From: Allacma fusca
Taxonomy: Eukaryota > Arthropoda > Collembola > Symphypleona > Sminthuridae
Reading direction: 5' to 3'
Assembly: GCA_947179485.1 (NCBI GenBank)
Contig: OX359245.1
Location: 73,085,067 to 73,149,066, forward strand
Length of the DNA stretch: 64,000 nucleotides
Shown: piece by piece, positions 49,097 to 59,703 of the stretch
Layout of the letters: every line of letters starts with the position of its first letter
Numbering within the stretch: position 1 is the first letter of the stretch
Notes under the pieces: model-generated
The model's database searches: none
Seen by the model: only the letters and a program-made list of their open reading frames with translations
What the model was told of the DNA's origin: nothing
Program-made: the position numbers and the translations under genes

Positions 49097-50524
49097 TTTA
49101 CAGATCATGATTCCGTGTATCGGGAACCATCTGTAGGTTATATCATTCTTTTTTTTTATTTATATATTTTTCCTAATACCCAACCCAGCCCTAACACAAG
49201 TCTCCTCCAACCTTGCCTTGAGTGCGGGACTGTGTTAGCCGTTCGCTTGCTCACGGGCCATTCCATAACGGTCCTGCTAATTAATTATGCCCGCTCATGT
49301 TTAACATACAGACTATACTCAACTGTGTCCTACTTTCCTCAAAGGTACAGGCTACACTACGGGTTATCTCTGGCACGAGTGAGAGGGCCGGATGCATCAT
49401 ACTGTGTATATGCCCTTCTTTATACATTATTTCATATTTTTAGCCCACGTCGGGGTCAGTCACTCCTTGCACGATGGCCGCTATCATTTTTTTTTACAAT
49501 TAACATTATCTAAAATCTCTAAACTACCGAGCACAAGGCTCAACATACATAGGGCTCCTATAGCCCATATACAAGTACCACACACGTACTACACACGTAC
49601 CGTACGCGTATAATTAAAATACATACATTTTTTTTGTACATACTCATACATGTACACTCCTACGAATGGTCGGAGTCTATCCTCCAGCCTCCCGTATAGG
49701 TACACCATGAATGATCCCCGCCATGTAAAAAGGCGTGCGGCGTCATCCTTCCCTTCATTTCGGGGATTTATCTTTAGTGGGGCTTCTCCTTTCTTCACTT
49801 TGACCTTCAAAACATTGAGTCCTGAATGGTGTGACGGTAGGCCCGTCCATACATTTAGGGGAGAGGGAGAGGAACGACCACATTCCTTACTACAATTTAA
49901 TTTTTATTATCATTTGAATACCTTTTTGTGGCTATGGCCACTAATTTACCTAAAACTATAAGAGCCTAAAATACTCAATGGGCCAACTCGGAAATATTTC
50001 CTTCCAATTTCAATATAACTTACCACTTCAACCTTCCAAGATAAGGCCGGTCGTCAAACCTTTTGTCCGGACCGTTTATCTTTAAAACAAAAATCCTGAG
50101 GCATTCACACAATGTCCTTACCCATTGTCAGATATTCCTATTTGAATAATTTCCTACACGGAAATTTCCTACACAAAATATTCCATACGTCTGGTCCTCC
50201 TGGACCCTTCCATCCATTTTTATAATTCATTCCAAACTTACCTGGATTACCTTGTGGTTGTCTCCAATTCTTCTCTCCACGAAAGTTAACTGCTGCCACT
50301 CTGTTCCCTTCGGACTCTACTTCTTGGCTCTTTTCTGCAACTTTCTCATACCAAGTCCGGCAAGTAAGTATTTACTATTTTTATTTTATTTTTTGCCGGT
50401 CGGAGGTGATTTTGGGGCTCCAGGACCCCTACTCAGGCTATTTTTTGTTAGTATAGTGGTAGCCGGACTTTGGTTGGTTTATTTGTTTAAAGTTTAATTA
50501 CACGCCCTAATCATTTTTATTAGC
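49097..50524 (+). other. Element 2 spacer between pol and accessory gene 1
   Basis: No env-like gene, membrane anchor or domain was recognised in this 1.4 kb. A donor-like CAAGTAAGTATT occurs at about 50360. The 3' end is a T-rich acceptor-like tract ending at AG 50522-50523, one base before the next ATG. Confidence 0.55.
50507..50524 (+). promoter_or_regulatory. Splice-acceptor-like tract before accessory gene 1
   Basis: ATCATTTTTATTAG ends one base before ATG 50525, and a branch-like CTAAT lies just upstream. It would place the accessory gene at the start of a spliced exon. Confidence 0.5.
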
Positions 50525-51597
50525 ATGTCTCAACAAGTGCTTTGGAGGGGCACCCCTGTACTCCCCTCTCGGCTCTGCGATGCGATCCTACAGCGCAAAA
50601 TATTTGCCCGGATTCAAACTCATCCGCACTATCTCGCCCGGACTGATCCCCAGTGTCCCTCGGGGTGCTCCGACCTCCTCAATTCGGTCCAACATCACCT
50701 AACAACTATTTGTCCCTCCAGTCATCTCCTGCAACACTACCGGGAGGAGTGAATGGGGCTCTACCTCCGACTACTGGATACGGATTCACATATCCGATTT
50801 GACATCCGGGTTATGGACGTCCGCATTGACCTTCCCACCGACCCTGCCTACACAATGGCCGAAATTTTGACAGATCTCGACATTCTTCGGAATCATCTCG
50901 GAAAAGCCGGATGGCCCCGTTTTGTGGTACTGACGCGGGTTCTCACACTGTCGAAACGTGATTTTCCCCCGCTATTCTGTTTTCACTGTGCCTCTTCCAG
51001 CCACATAGAAGATGACTGCTCGACGGCACCCGCCAACGCTCTGGCAATGCACACCATGCAGGACCGCCTGTCCCGCCTTCAACATCTGGTGTTCCGGACT
51101 GAAGCGTTCCTTGCGACAAAATCAGACTCGGCCATTCCCGGGGGTGCAATACCGTCTCTTGAGTCCACCGCTACCACTCCGCCAGACCATGCGTCCACAA
51201 GTCAGCCTTCCGTTGATTTTTTTACTTTAATGGGCAACTCTACCCCTGAGGTGACTATCACCGTCCAAGGAGGCTACTCCAAAAAATTTCATCGATTAGT
51301 GCTGGTCGCCCAATCGCCAGTGCTCCACAAGAAGTTATCATTTACAACACCATTGACTCACCCAGACGCCTACAACATAACCTGGCCGGAGTGCTCACCA
51401 GAATCCTTGGATTCCATCTGGGAATGTTTATATCACGGCAAAGTTTCCGTCCCCCCACCTGTTATGATGAGACTCTTGCGCTGGTTCAGCGTTTGAACAT
51501 TAAATACTTCCCTCGTCAGCATGATCCGACGGACACTGCGCCCGAAGACCCGGGTCCCGTTCCGAAATCAGCCGACGAGAATCCTCATCGCCATTGA
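50525..51597 (+). pseudogene. Accessory gene 1: CCHC knuckle plus BTB/POZ domain
   Basis: Reading starts at ATG 50525 right after a splice-acceptor-like tract. TGA at 50750-50752 interrupts, and the same frame resumes at once. Near 50975 a CCHC knuckle CFHCASSSHIEDDC (C-X2-C-X4-H-X4-C) is present. From about 51248 the sequence EVTITVQGGYSKKFHRLVL, then AQSPVLHKKL and SIWECLYHGKVSV follow the BTB/POZ pattern, a dimerisation and Cullin-3 adaptor fold. At the six-C run 51451-51456 the frame changes; the predicted last BTB helix (DETLALVQRLNIKYF) continues in the next frame to 51597. Gag-like knuckle plus BTB in one retroelement protein is not an arrangement I know. The BTB call rests on pattern, not on a profile search. 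Confidence 0.65.
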
Positions 51598-52438
51598 AAA
51601 CTTTCCAAACACTACTTTTTTTTTTCTCTCACTCTCTCCCTCTTTTCCCATCATCATTATATATAATAATTTTTTTTTTGGGGGGGAGTGAATTCTATCA
51701 TTGTCCAACTATTTTTTTTGGGATACAGGCAGGAGGTTCTTCTATGATTTTTCTCAGCCTTTTGTCCGCCATCTGGCAAGTGCCGGCTGAACCCGCTAAG
51801 TGCTAAACGCCCATTGTTTATTTGTAATATTCCCCTTTATTTGCGTCCATTAAACATCTGTAATGCTCAAGTAATCGTATACATAATGTTAGTTAGGTAT
51901 ATGTTTTTTGGCCTGTACATAGGCCCTTTCATCCGGTTACTCTCATTCATTTGCGTCAGGGATATACCTCGGTAATCGTTGGTCCGACTACAGTGGGTGC
52001 CGGCTAGCTCATACGAACGATGTGGCCTTGTATCATTATACTACAGTTGTAGCCTATTTGCTCCATGCACTGTATATGTGAGAAGCTACTTGAAACGATT
52101 TCCCGTCGTCCGTGCCTCTCCACCTTTCCTCCTGCTTCCACACGCTCCACACTTATTGTGCCCCATCATTCACGTCTGCAGCTTCCACCACCACAGTCGC
52201 TCACTTCCTTAGTTCCTTTCCATGCTTTTCCACAAACGACGTATTTCGGGTTCCATTATTGTCACTTTTCGAATTCTTTAAGTTAACAACCGGCGTTGTT
52301 TGTGTTCACCCATCTATATATATTTTCATTATTCTTCAGCAAGGTCCGTGAAGAAATTTGGATGTGTATTGTGTGAATTGTGTGTTTACAATGTCCGGCC
52401 TTACGGTGTCTGTCATAATTATATATATGTATATTTTT
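51598..52438 (+). other. Element 2 spacer between accessory genes
   Basis: Low-complexity T/C-rich sequence with no gene recognised. It may be an intron or untranslated region of the accessory transcripts. Confidence 0.5.
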
Positions 52439-52456
52439 TTTTTGTTCTTTTAGGTA
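52434..52456 (+). promoter_or_regulatory. Splice-acceptor-like tract before accessory gene 2
   Basis: A long T tract followed by GTTCTTTTAG ends three bases before ATG 52457. It repeats the arrangement seen before accessory gene 1. Confidence 0.55.
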
Positions 52457-53794
52457 ATGGCGGGGGCTTCATCTTCCCGCTCTGTGGATCCCGGCTATGT
52501 TAATACCATGCTGACGACAGCCCGTGAGGTCCTTAATGGACTTCAGTCTGATGACATGGACTACGCCTGGGAACGCCTTCGTTTCCTCCGGACGGAGATT
52601 TTCCGTTACGTACCTTCACATCCGGTACTGGCCTTCGCGGATCCAATCCGGTCACGCAGTTCAGACGTTCATATTGCCCACGCGATCATCGCCGATCTGG
52701 TCCTCTTACCTGATCTCGTGTCGGACCCGGATTTCATAATCCTCGAGCATCTCACGGCCCTTGTTGACTTATTGTCCCTCAATTTGGATCAGGCCGTACA
52801 TCAACGTCGCCGTGTGATCTCTGCAAATTTGGCGGCGTGTGCAACCCTCTCCGCATCTACGGTCGTCCCCGGTCTCTCCGCTGAAACTACACCGGGCCCC
52901 GTACATACTCCGTCACCAGGTCCCGTCACTGCTCCGCCACCAGATCCTGTCCGTGCTCCGTCACCAGATTCTGTCAGTGCTCCATCACCGGATCCTGTCC
53001 GTCCTCCCCCTCGGGGACTCGCTAATGCTCCATCGACGGGTTCTACTGGTAAGCCATCTTTACTCATTTTGCCTGCTCCGTCACCGCAATTTGCTGGCAA
53101 GCCATCTATAATTATTTTGCCTGCTCCCATCCCGCCGTTACACCCGGTTGTTCCCCAACCATCGGCTCCGGATATTCAAAAGTGGGGGGTTTGGTCCTAT
53201 GACCCACGTAGGGGATTTTGTCCACCGACAGCTGACACTGTCACGCTTCAGCCGGTCTACTCTGCCTACATTTACCGTCATGAGGATCTGGACGCCGCGT
53301 TCCCTCCAGTGGGGCACCGTCAAGATGCGGTCTCGGCCTTTGCCGCCCAATGTAGGGTCACGGCTATTTTGGACCCCAAAATCGCAGGCACTACGGTCCG
53401 TATGGTACGAATTTTCGGGGAAGTACCCGCTATACGCAAATTCCTTCACCAGCTCCGGGATCGTATTCGGGAATGTAATCATGGCCCTACAAAACCCGCC
53501 ACCATCGCGCCGTTCTGGGATCTCACGGAAGTAATTTACGGATGGGACCGCCGAGCCCTCCCCAGCAGGGTATTCCGGACTACCCCGGTCTGTGGTTTTT
53601 ATTCGGATACTTACGTGGTATGCCGTGCTCAGCACTACCTTCGGGCTCATCCTGGCTGTTTCCGTTGCCGGGATCCCACGGCTGCTCATCGTGGAGAGGA
53701 TTGTCCTCTTTACCCGGGTCGGGACTCGGAGGATTACTTTCATCTCTTTTTGGCTCCTTGGTTGGACGTCGGTGTTGCGCCTCCCCCCGAATAA
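52457..53794 (+). CDS. Accessory gene 2: Pro-rich repeat, knuckle-like C-terminus
   Basis: An uninterrupted 445-codon frame. Residues 1-135 are helical-looking (EVLNGLQSDDMDYAWERLRF, VLLPDLVSDPDF). Residues about 145-185 are five octapeptide repeats of the PVRAPSPD type. A 200-residue C-terminal region follows, containing YSAYIYRHEDLDAAFPPVGH and a stretch (AQCRVTAI...VRMVRIFGEVPAIRKFL) vaguely like a KH fold but without GxxG. A CFRCRDPTAAHRGEDC knuckle-like motif (C-X2-C-X6-H-X4-C) lies near the end. The general plan (folded N-part, Pro-rich linker, Cys/His motif) recalls Gag, so it may be a duplicated, diverged gag-like protein. It is the only accessory frame without a break. Confidence 0.7.
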   Translation: MAGASSSRSVDPGYVNTMLTTAREVLNGLQSDDMDYAWERLRFLRTEIFRYVPSHPVLAFADPIRSRSSDVHIAHAIIADLVLLPDLVSDPDFIILEHLTALVDLLSLNLDQAVHQRRRVISANLAACATLSASTVVPGLSAETTPGPVHTPSPGPVTAPPPDPVRAPSPDSVSAPSPDPVRPPPRGLANAPSTGSTGKPSLLILPAPSPQFAGKPSIIILPAPIPPLHPVVPQPSAPDIQKWGVWSYDPRRGFCPPTADTVTLQPVYSAYIYRHEDLDAAFPPVGHRQDAVSAFAAQCRVTAILDPKIAGTTVRMVRIFGEVPAIRKFLHQLRDRIRECNHGPTKPATIAPFWDLTEVIYGWDRRALPSRVFRTTPVCGFYSDTYVVCRAQHYLRAHPGCFRCRDPTAAHRGEDCPLYPGRDSEDYFHLFLAPWLDVGVAPPPE

Positions 53795-54015
53795 TCACCG
53801 AGGGATCGAGGATTTGTTTGTGTACCATCTATGATTTGTATGCTCTGTTTATGTTGGTGTTTATAGGTCTTGGACTCCCGACGTAAAGTTCCTATAATAT
53901 TGCATTATTTTTTTTCCAATGTTTATTGTTTTTGTGTTGGCTATCGCCCCATAATGTATTTTTTTTGTTTTGCCTTCCTCACATTTTTCTCTCCCCTGCT
54001 TTCACTGGGACAGTG
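53795..54015 (+). other. 3' untranslated part of element 2
   Basis: T-rich sequence without a gene leading to the purine tract. Contains GACAGTGAAAGTGG just before the polypurine tract. Confidence 0.5.
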
Positions 54016-54037
54016 AAAGTGGTGGTGGGGGGGAAGA
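54016..54037 (+). promoter_or_regulatory. Polypurine tract of element 2
   Basis: A purine-rich run with GGTGGTGGGGGGGAAGA directly abuts the TGTGAGG LTR start. Position and composition fit the plus-strand primer site. Confidence 0.75.
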
Positions 54038-54129
54038 TGTGAGGGTTGGCTCCCTCTCTGAATGTATTATGTGAAGAGCCCCGGCTCACGTCAAGCTGGC
54101 AAGAGCCGACTTTAAATAAAGGAGGTTGA
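54038..54129 (+). repeat. Element 2 3' LTR, 92 bases, truncated
   Basis: Identical to 39896-39987 and then stops. The break falls about ten bases after AATAAA (54115-54120), close to where a transcript would be polyadenylated, but no A-tail is present. Confidence 0.75.
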
Positions 54130-54213
54130 ACACCTGATTGTGTTCATGTCCGTATTTCATAGTTTCATGGGAGAGCAAAACAGTTTCACAAGTTTCTAGC
54201 AGGCCGAAGAAGC
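54130..54213 (-). pseudogene. Host exon, part 1, interrupted by element 2
   Basis: Minus strand: a strong acceptor (TTTCTCTTTCTAG) near 54214 opens a frame with ETCETVLLSHETMKYGHEHN that runs to the truncated LTR. The frame is protein-like and on the same strand as 39727-39895 across the element. Family not recognised. Confidence 0.35.
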
Positions 54214-54286
54214 TAGAAAGAGAAATGTTTTCAATTTTGGATGAACGCACATTAAAAAGTGAGCTAAATACTATTAGTAGTATATG

Positions 54287-55720
54287 AAGTCGTTCCAATT
54301 CCAAATATAGCTTCTAAAATATTCCTACTTTACAAGAAGCTACTGTAGGAAAGGGTTTCCAATTCATTAGAACATGCGGCCACTGTGAAGTCACAAGGTT
54401 ACCCTCAAATTTATTGAAGGTGTTTGTATTTTTTTCCCTTAAGGAGTTTTCTTTCAATTTAAAGTATTACAAAATTTGTAAAAACCAATGGAAAAGGCTA
54501 CTATAAAAATTCAAGTAGAAAACGTTTCTGTAGTCATCTAAGTATATTGTATTGTATGTACAATACTAGGACCATGTAATTTTTTATCTCTATAACTCAG
54601 AGAACGGGTAGTCATCAAATATTTAATTCCCACTTGTCGTAGCAAATTTGGTTCCACATTTTATAAAATTTACTTCATTGACCTCGGCCACTTTTCACGG
54701 TCACAGGGATTACAATTGTGAACCAAAACCTGAAATTTTCAAGTTAACAGAATTTAAATAGTTTTTGTTTGTATAATTATATTGATTTTTTAAGTAACAG
54801 TTAGCGTTTATTTCTAAGAAATTTATGGGTTGTATAAGCGGTAATGACTTATGTATTTAGTGTTAGAATTGCTGATATGAGTGGTACAAAGTCTTGACTT
54901 TATGTGATCTGGACATTGTAAATTGTTAGGAGTATATTACGCACGTACAGGTTTACCATGCAAAGAGCCTGCATCATATCCTAGAAAACATTAATGCGAT
55001 TACATTGGGTTTACGGTGCATAGTTTCTACAGGAGAATGTCAGAACCTGTCCAGATTTTGCTGGGAAACGTTGTTGTCTTCGTCCAATTCTATGTAGGAA
55101 AAATTGTTTTGTCCCCTTCCAGTCCAGATCCTATCTGGGGTTCCTAAATTGTTTCTCTAAGCTGGCAGGATCTACCAAATACTTACATGCACTTATAAAT
55201 ACCTCGTTTTACTTTTACTAAAAACCATATTGCAGTTCAACTTACCTCACCACTTGAAATATACAGTAAATTTACATTGATTTGAATAAAAATACAGTAA
55301 AGGCAGAAAGCATGCAGATGGACACAAATAATTACCACCCATAAAAAACTGGTAAAAAAATATCCGATTCTCCGTTTTCGTAACAAACAGTTTCCCAGAT
55401 TTTTCAAAAATTGACCCTACCTAGTAGCCCAAACATTCTCAATGCAGTTAATCCTTTGGTCATATATGTAAGTGTCCAATTGAACTTTATCTGATGGGAA
55501 AAAACATTAACGGTTTTGAACTTTTACCTAAATCATTTTTTTTACTTTCGTAACAAACTTGTACTTACCAAGATATCAAACCATTTTCTCAGCTGCAATT
55601 TGTAACCATGACATGCATCGAATTTAACTTCAGAAACAAAATTGAGACAGATGCGGAAATCGAAAGTTTTCAAAAAAAATTTGTACTAAAAAAATCCTTG
55701 ATCTGTCATTATGTAGGCGC
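54287..55720. repeat. Segmental duplication block C, left part
   Basis: Homologous to 9291-10740 in the same orientation. It is split from the rest of block C (60010 onward) by the DNA transposon. No gene conserved in frame. Confidence 0.85.
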
Positions 55721-56100
55721 ATCAATGAGGCTTCATTTGCGCAAAATTAAAAGCGCATAATTTGGTGCGGACTTTGGCTGCAGTTCATGCGCCAAATTTA
55801 CTTGCAAAATACACGCGCGCAGTCATAGAGCATACAATACGCTGCATCAAAGCATCAAATATTGCACGGCCATATTCAAACTTCCCTGTCATGCGCAATG
55901 CGTTGCAACCGAGCAGAGGCATGGTCATCGACTGTAACAAACTGTAGCCTGAGTAGTGCGAACAATTGTAACGGTAAAGAAATATCTCCAGTGGATTTGT
56001 GGAAGTTTTATAAATACTTCAACAAACAAAAAAGGTAGCATTATTGGAAATTCAAGTATTAAAAAAACAATTCAAGACGCCCACTATTCAAATTGAACTA

Positions 56101-57787
56101 ATGAGCAAACCAGTAGTAAAATTATTTTGAGTAGTTGAATTCCCTAAGGAAAATCGAGTAGAAGTTGTTCCAAGCAGTTGGGTTAGTCAGTGTGAAACCA
56201 AGTGTCTTTTTCCATTAAAAATAACAGTTGACCAAATCCGGTCTTTGCTACCACCGAATAAAAGATGGACGACATACGTTGCAAAAGTTCTTCGAAAATG
56301 TGGTATGTTATTTTGTAATTCATACTTTTTATTTATTTCTGGTAGACAATATTTACTTGGAAATAAATTATACATGAAATATTTTTTAGCAACATATGAT
56401 GGAGCCAGCCGATGCGCGGATGTGTTAACCAAGGAGGACGATCTCAATACAGATTGGACTGAAAGTGAAGGAACCAAACCAACACCACGAACCAATGTCA
56501 AAGAAAATCAGCTTGGATTTCAGTTAGTTTCCGTTGATTCCTGTGCATCTTTGGAAGATGAATTTCTGGAACCCATTGGAGCAACTCAAGGTCAGCACCC
56601 AATGTCCCAGATTGCGTGCGGGTCAAAGTGTGTAGAACTTGAAGGAAGCAAAAGCTTAGGAAAATCAACTAATCGTAACACATTATTAGCATTGAAGTCA
56701 ACCGTGTTACCTGAAAACTTCAATCTTTTCACCGGTATAGATAATTATATTCACATATGTACATATTTTATCAATTGATATTATTTTTCGTTCCTCACAC
56801 AAAACCAATTTGTTGAAACCATAGAATTATTTGTTGCATGTTATGCCTTTATAGATACTGTTCCTGCAGTCAATCAGTCCGATGAGCTAGAAATAATTAA
56901 GTTAGAAAATCGAAGTAAGTGAATTTATCCTATAATATTAAAAGCGCATTCAAGACTAGATGATAACATCTAATAAAATAATAATAACAACGATTGCGTA
57001 TTTGCTTGTACTGAATTTTTTGCAGAATTTTACAAGCTGGTTCTCACCAGTATTGAGGAAGATATTGCTTCCATTAAGAAGCTTCAATTGTCAAGCCAGC
57101 AGGAGATTGTCAATTTTGATGATATTCCATCGCTTCCACTCCAAAGCCAAGATGATTTCAACTCCCTTGAAACTTGGCTTCAATGCTCCGATAATCGTAC
57201 AAAATTGGTAAGAATATTTTGTATGCCATTCTTGTAGTTCATCCCCATGTACTTATCAAATATTTCGTCACCTTAAAATCAATTGACATGTTGCACAAAT
57301 ATTGAAGTCGAGTTTTCATTTGTATTGATATTTTTAGAAAAGTTATCTGTACACTATTGGTGGCAAGTCTGGCGAAGAAGCCATTCGAGAGATTTTAAAG
57401 AAGGTTCTGAGTCCAACGTTTACTCGTTCCATTAATTGGATTGGGCAAAATGAAAAAGGAGACTTTGAGGGGAAATTCTTGCGCCAAGTTATAACAAGTA
57501 TATTCCTATAATCACTTTATTTAACAAGTACATTTAATTCTGACAACCAATTCAATTTTTTCACAATCAATGAAATTACTTATTTTTGACAACCAATTCA
57601 ATTTGGTTCACATCCAATGCCATTATTTATTTTTTACAAACATTATAATTAACAATTCATAGATGCAGCAAGGAAACGATTCACAGATCTAACAGACGAC
57701 TCGGCCAAATCGGTTTACATTAACTGGTTTCGAAATTCCAAATCCTTGACATTGTCAAAAGCAAGTAAACGAAATGCTTCCAAGTGA
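56101..57787 (+). pseudogene. DUF4806-type protein, six exons, early stop
   Basis: Exons 56101-56302, 56390-56734, 56855-56914, 57026-57207, 57338-57497 and 57663-57787 join in consistent phase at GT-AG sites. The N-terminus VVEFPKENRVEVVPSSWV followed by KCLFPLK and RWTTYVAKVL is the N-terminal pattern of arthropod DUF4806 proteins. The C-terminus (PLQSQDDFNSLETWL, IGGKSGEEAIREIL, GQNEKGDFEGKF) matches the DUF4806 domain. Role unknown; these proteins are abundant in arthropods. TGA at 56128-56130 follows MSKPVVKLF directly before VVEF, so either the first codons are not used or the gene is dead. Exon 2 encodes an acidic, low-complexity linker. Confidence 0.7.
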
Positions 57788-59703
57788 AAGAACGAAAAAA
57801 AGAAAAGTCGCTGCCGCAGTTGCCAAATTACTACAAGATATTCAAGATAATAACTATTCAAGTTCGATCGAAATCAACTCAGAATTACTTCAGCAATCCT
57901 TCTCAGAAAATTTTAATTCGGTTGAAAATATAGTATCGTCAGATAATTCTTTCGATTTTAACTTCACAAGTGAGGATGAGGGAAGTGAAAGTAATGTCGA
58001 TATTTTACCTCTCCATTCATTACTAGAGAAAGATATCGCACAATGGTCAATTGACTATAATATTTCTCATCTAGCTGTTAATGGCTTGCTTAAAATTTTA
58101 AGAACAAATGTAGATATGAATATTCACCTGGATGCCAGGACAATATTACATACACCCAGAATGACTGCAGTAATTTATCGATTTGGGGGACATTATCATT
58201 ATTTTGGCTTAAAGGTTGGAATTACTTGAACAAAATGATAATTTTAATGATAGTGTGTTGTATGTATCTGTAGGTATAGATAGTATTCCTCTCAGTCGCA
58301 GTAGCAATTTACAATTTTGGCCTATTTTAGGTATGGTACCGGAGCTTACGGACTATCCGTTTATAATAGCGATTTATTCAGGATACTCGAAACCCAATGA
58401 CTCAAATGCATTTTTGAAAGACTTTGTAGAAGAATGTAAAAAGCTAGAAAATGAAGGTGTAGTGTATAAACTCAAATTGTATACATTCAAATTAAAATGT
58501 ATCATTGCCGATGCGCCTGCTCGTGCTTTTGTAAAAAATATAAAAACACTTACAGGTTATAGCAGTTGTGAGAGACACACAGTGAAGGGGGAATAGGATG
58601 GTCGGGTAATTTTTTTGGACCAAAATTGCGAAGTAAGAAATAATGAAGGTTTCAAAAAAATGACACATGAAAGTCACCATGTGGGACCTAGTATCCTTTC
58701 TGAACTAAACTTTGATTTGGTACAGCAGATACCCTTAGATTATATGCATCTAATTCTTTAAGCCGTAATGAAAAAACTTTTAAAAGTTTGGACCCGTTAT
58801 GAAAAAACTTTTAAAAATCATAAATTGTCACGCGGTCAAATAAATGTAATTTATGAGCACCTTGAATTTGTAAAAATGTATATTCCGGGTGAGTTTTGTA
58901 GAAAAACAAGAGGTTTAAAAGAACTCGACCACTTCAAAGCAACTGAGTATAGGTTATTTTTGCTTTACACGGGTATGGTTGTTTAAAACCTCATTTATCC
59001 AAAGAAAAATTTGAGCATTTTTTATTATTGCATTGTGCAGTTTTTATAATGTTATCGCCGAAGCCATCAGATACTACGATTAACTCCTTTGCAAAAAAAT
59101 TCTTGTGATTTTGTAGAACAGTGCCCAAAACTTTATAGTCCACAATTAATGACGTATAATTTTCATTCACTTATACATGTGGCTGAAGATTACTTCAACT
59201 TTGGAAGCTTAGATAATATAAGCGCGTTCCCTTTCGAAAACTATTGGCAGGTCTTAAAAAATATTTTAAGGAAAAAAAATAAATGTGTACAACAGATTAT
59301 CAAAAGAGTGGGTGAGATAGATGCACACGCTAAAAGGTCAAAAGGTGTTAAGCCAAAAAATCGATTCCTGAGTAAGCAAAAATACTGGTACAAAGGTGTC
59401 ATTGTCAGCTCTTTGTGGGGTGACAACATATTTTACACTTTAAATACAAAACTTGTAAAAATCAAAGAAGTTTATGAATCAGAGCATAAGAATGTTAGTA
59501 TTAAGTTTCAATACTTTGCAAAGGTAGAGAAAGTGCGGGATTACCCCATGGATAGTGATTCATTAAATATTGTAAAAACGTCGTGTAATTTTTCTGTCGT
59601 GCATTCATGTAGCATACAAAATTTATTTCAGAAGTGTGTCCTACTTCCTGTAGACAATAAGTGCGACAAATTTATTTGTATTCCTTATTGTACAACTATT
59701 TAA
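57774..59703 (+). pseudogene. CMC/EnSpm-like transposase, decayed
   Basis: Transposase that would move this element. ATG 57774 overlaps the end of the DUF4806-type gene. Conserved blocks in order: WSIDYNISHLAVNGLLKIL; VGIDSIPLSRSSNLQFWPIL; PFIIAIYSGYSKPNDSNAFL; DAPARAFVKNIKTLTGY with SSCERH; YIPGEFCRKTRGLKELDHF with KATEYRLFLLYTG; YNFHSLIHVAEDYFNFGSLD and AFPFENYWQVLK. These are the blocks of the animal transposase family related to plant Transposase_21. Breaks: a frame change near 58215, TAG 58594-58596, TAA near 58758, and a frame change after 58986. Non-functional. Confidence 0.8.

Larger units (their letters stand above)
39896..54129 (+). mobile_element. Element 2: giant Ty3/gypsy element with accessory genes
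   Basis: The 14.2 kb element is bounded by identical 92-base terminal sequences (TGTGAGGGTTGG... to ...GGAGGTTGA). A tRNA-Ala-like primer site lies near the left end and a purine tract AAAGTGGTGGTGG before the right end. Order: gag, protease, RT, RNase H, integrase with giant extension, then two accessory genes (50525-51597 and 52457-53794). Base composition is clearly GC-richer than the flanks, suggesting a different origin or codon selection. At least five reading-frame breaks exist, so this copy is defective as read. Confidence 0.92.

Noticed and set aside
49115-50497. env gene downstream of element 2 pol
   Set aside because: Open stretches are short, overlap in conflicting frames and show no signal peptide, cleavage site or membrane anchor arrangement.
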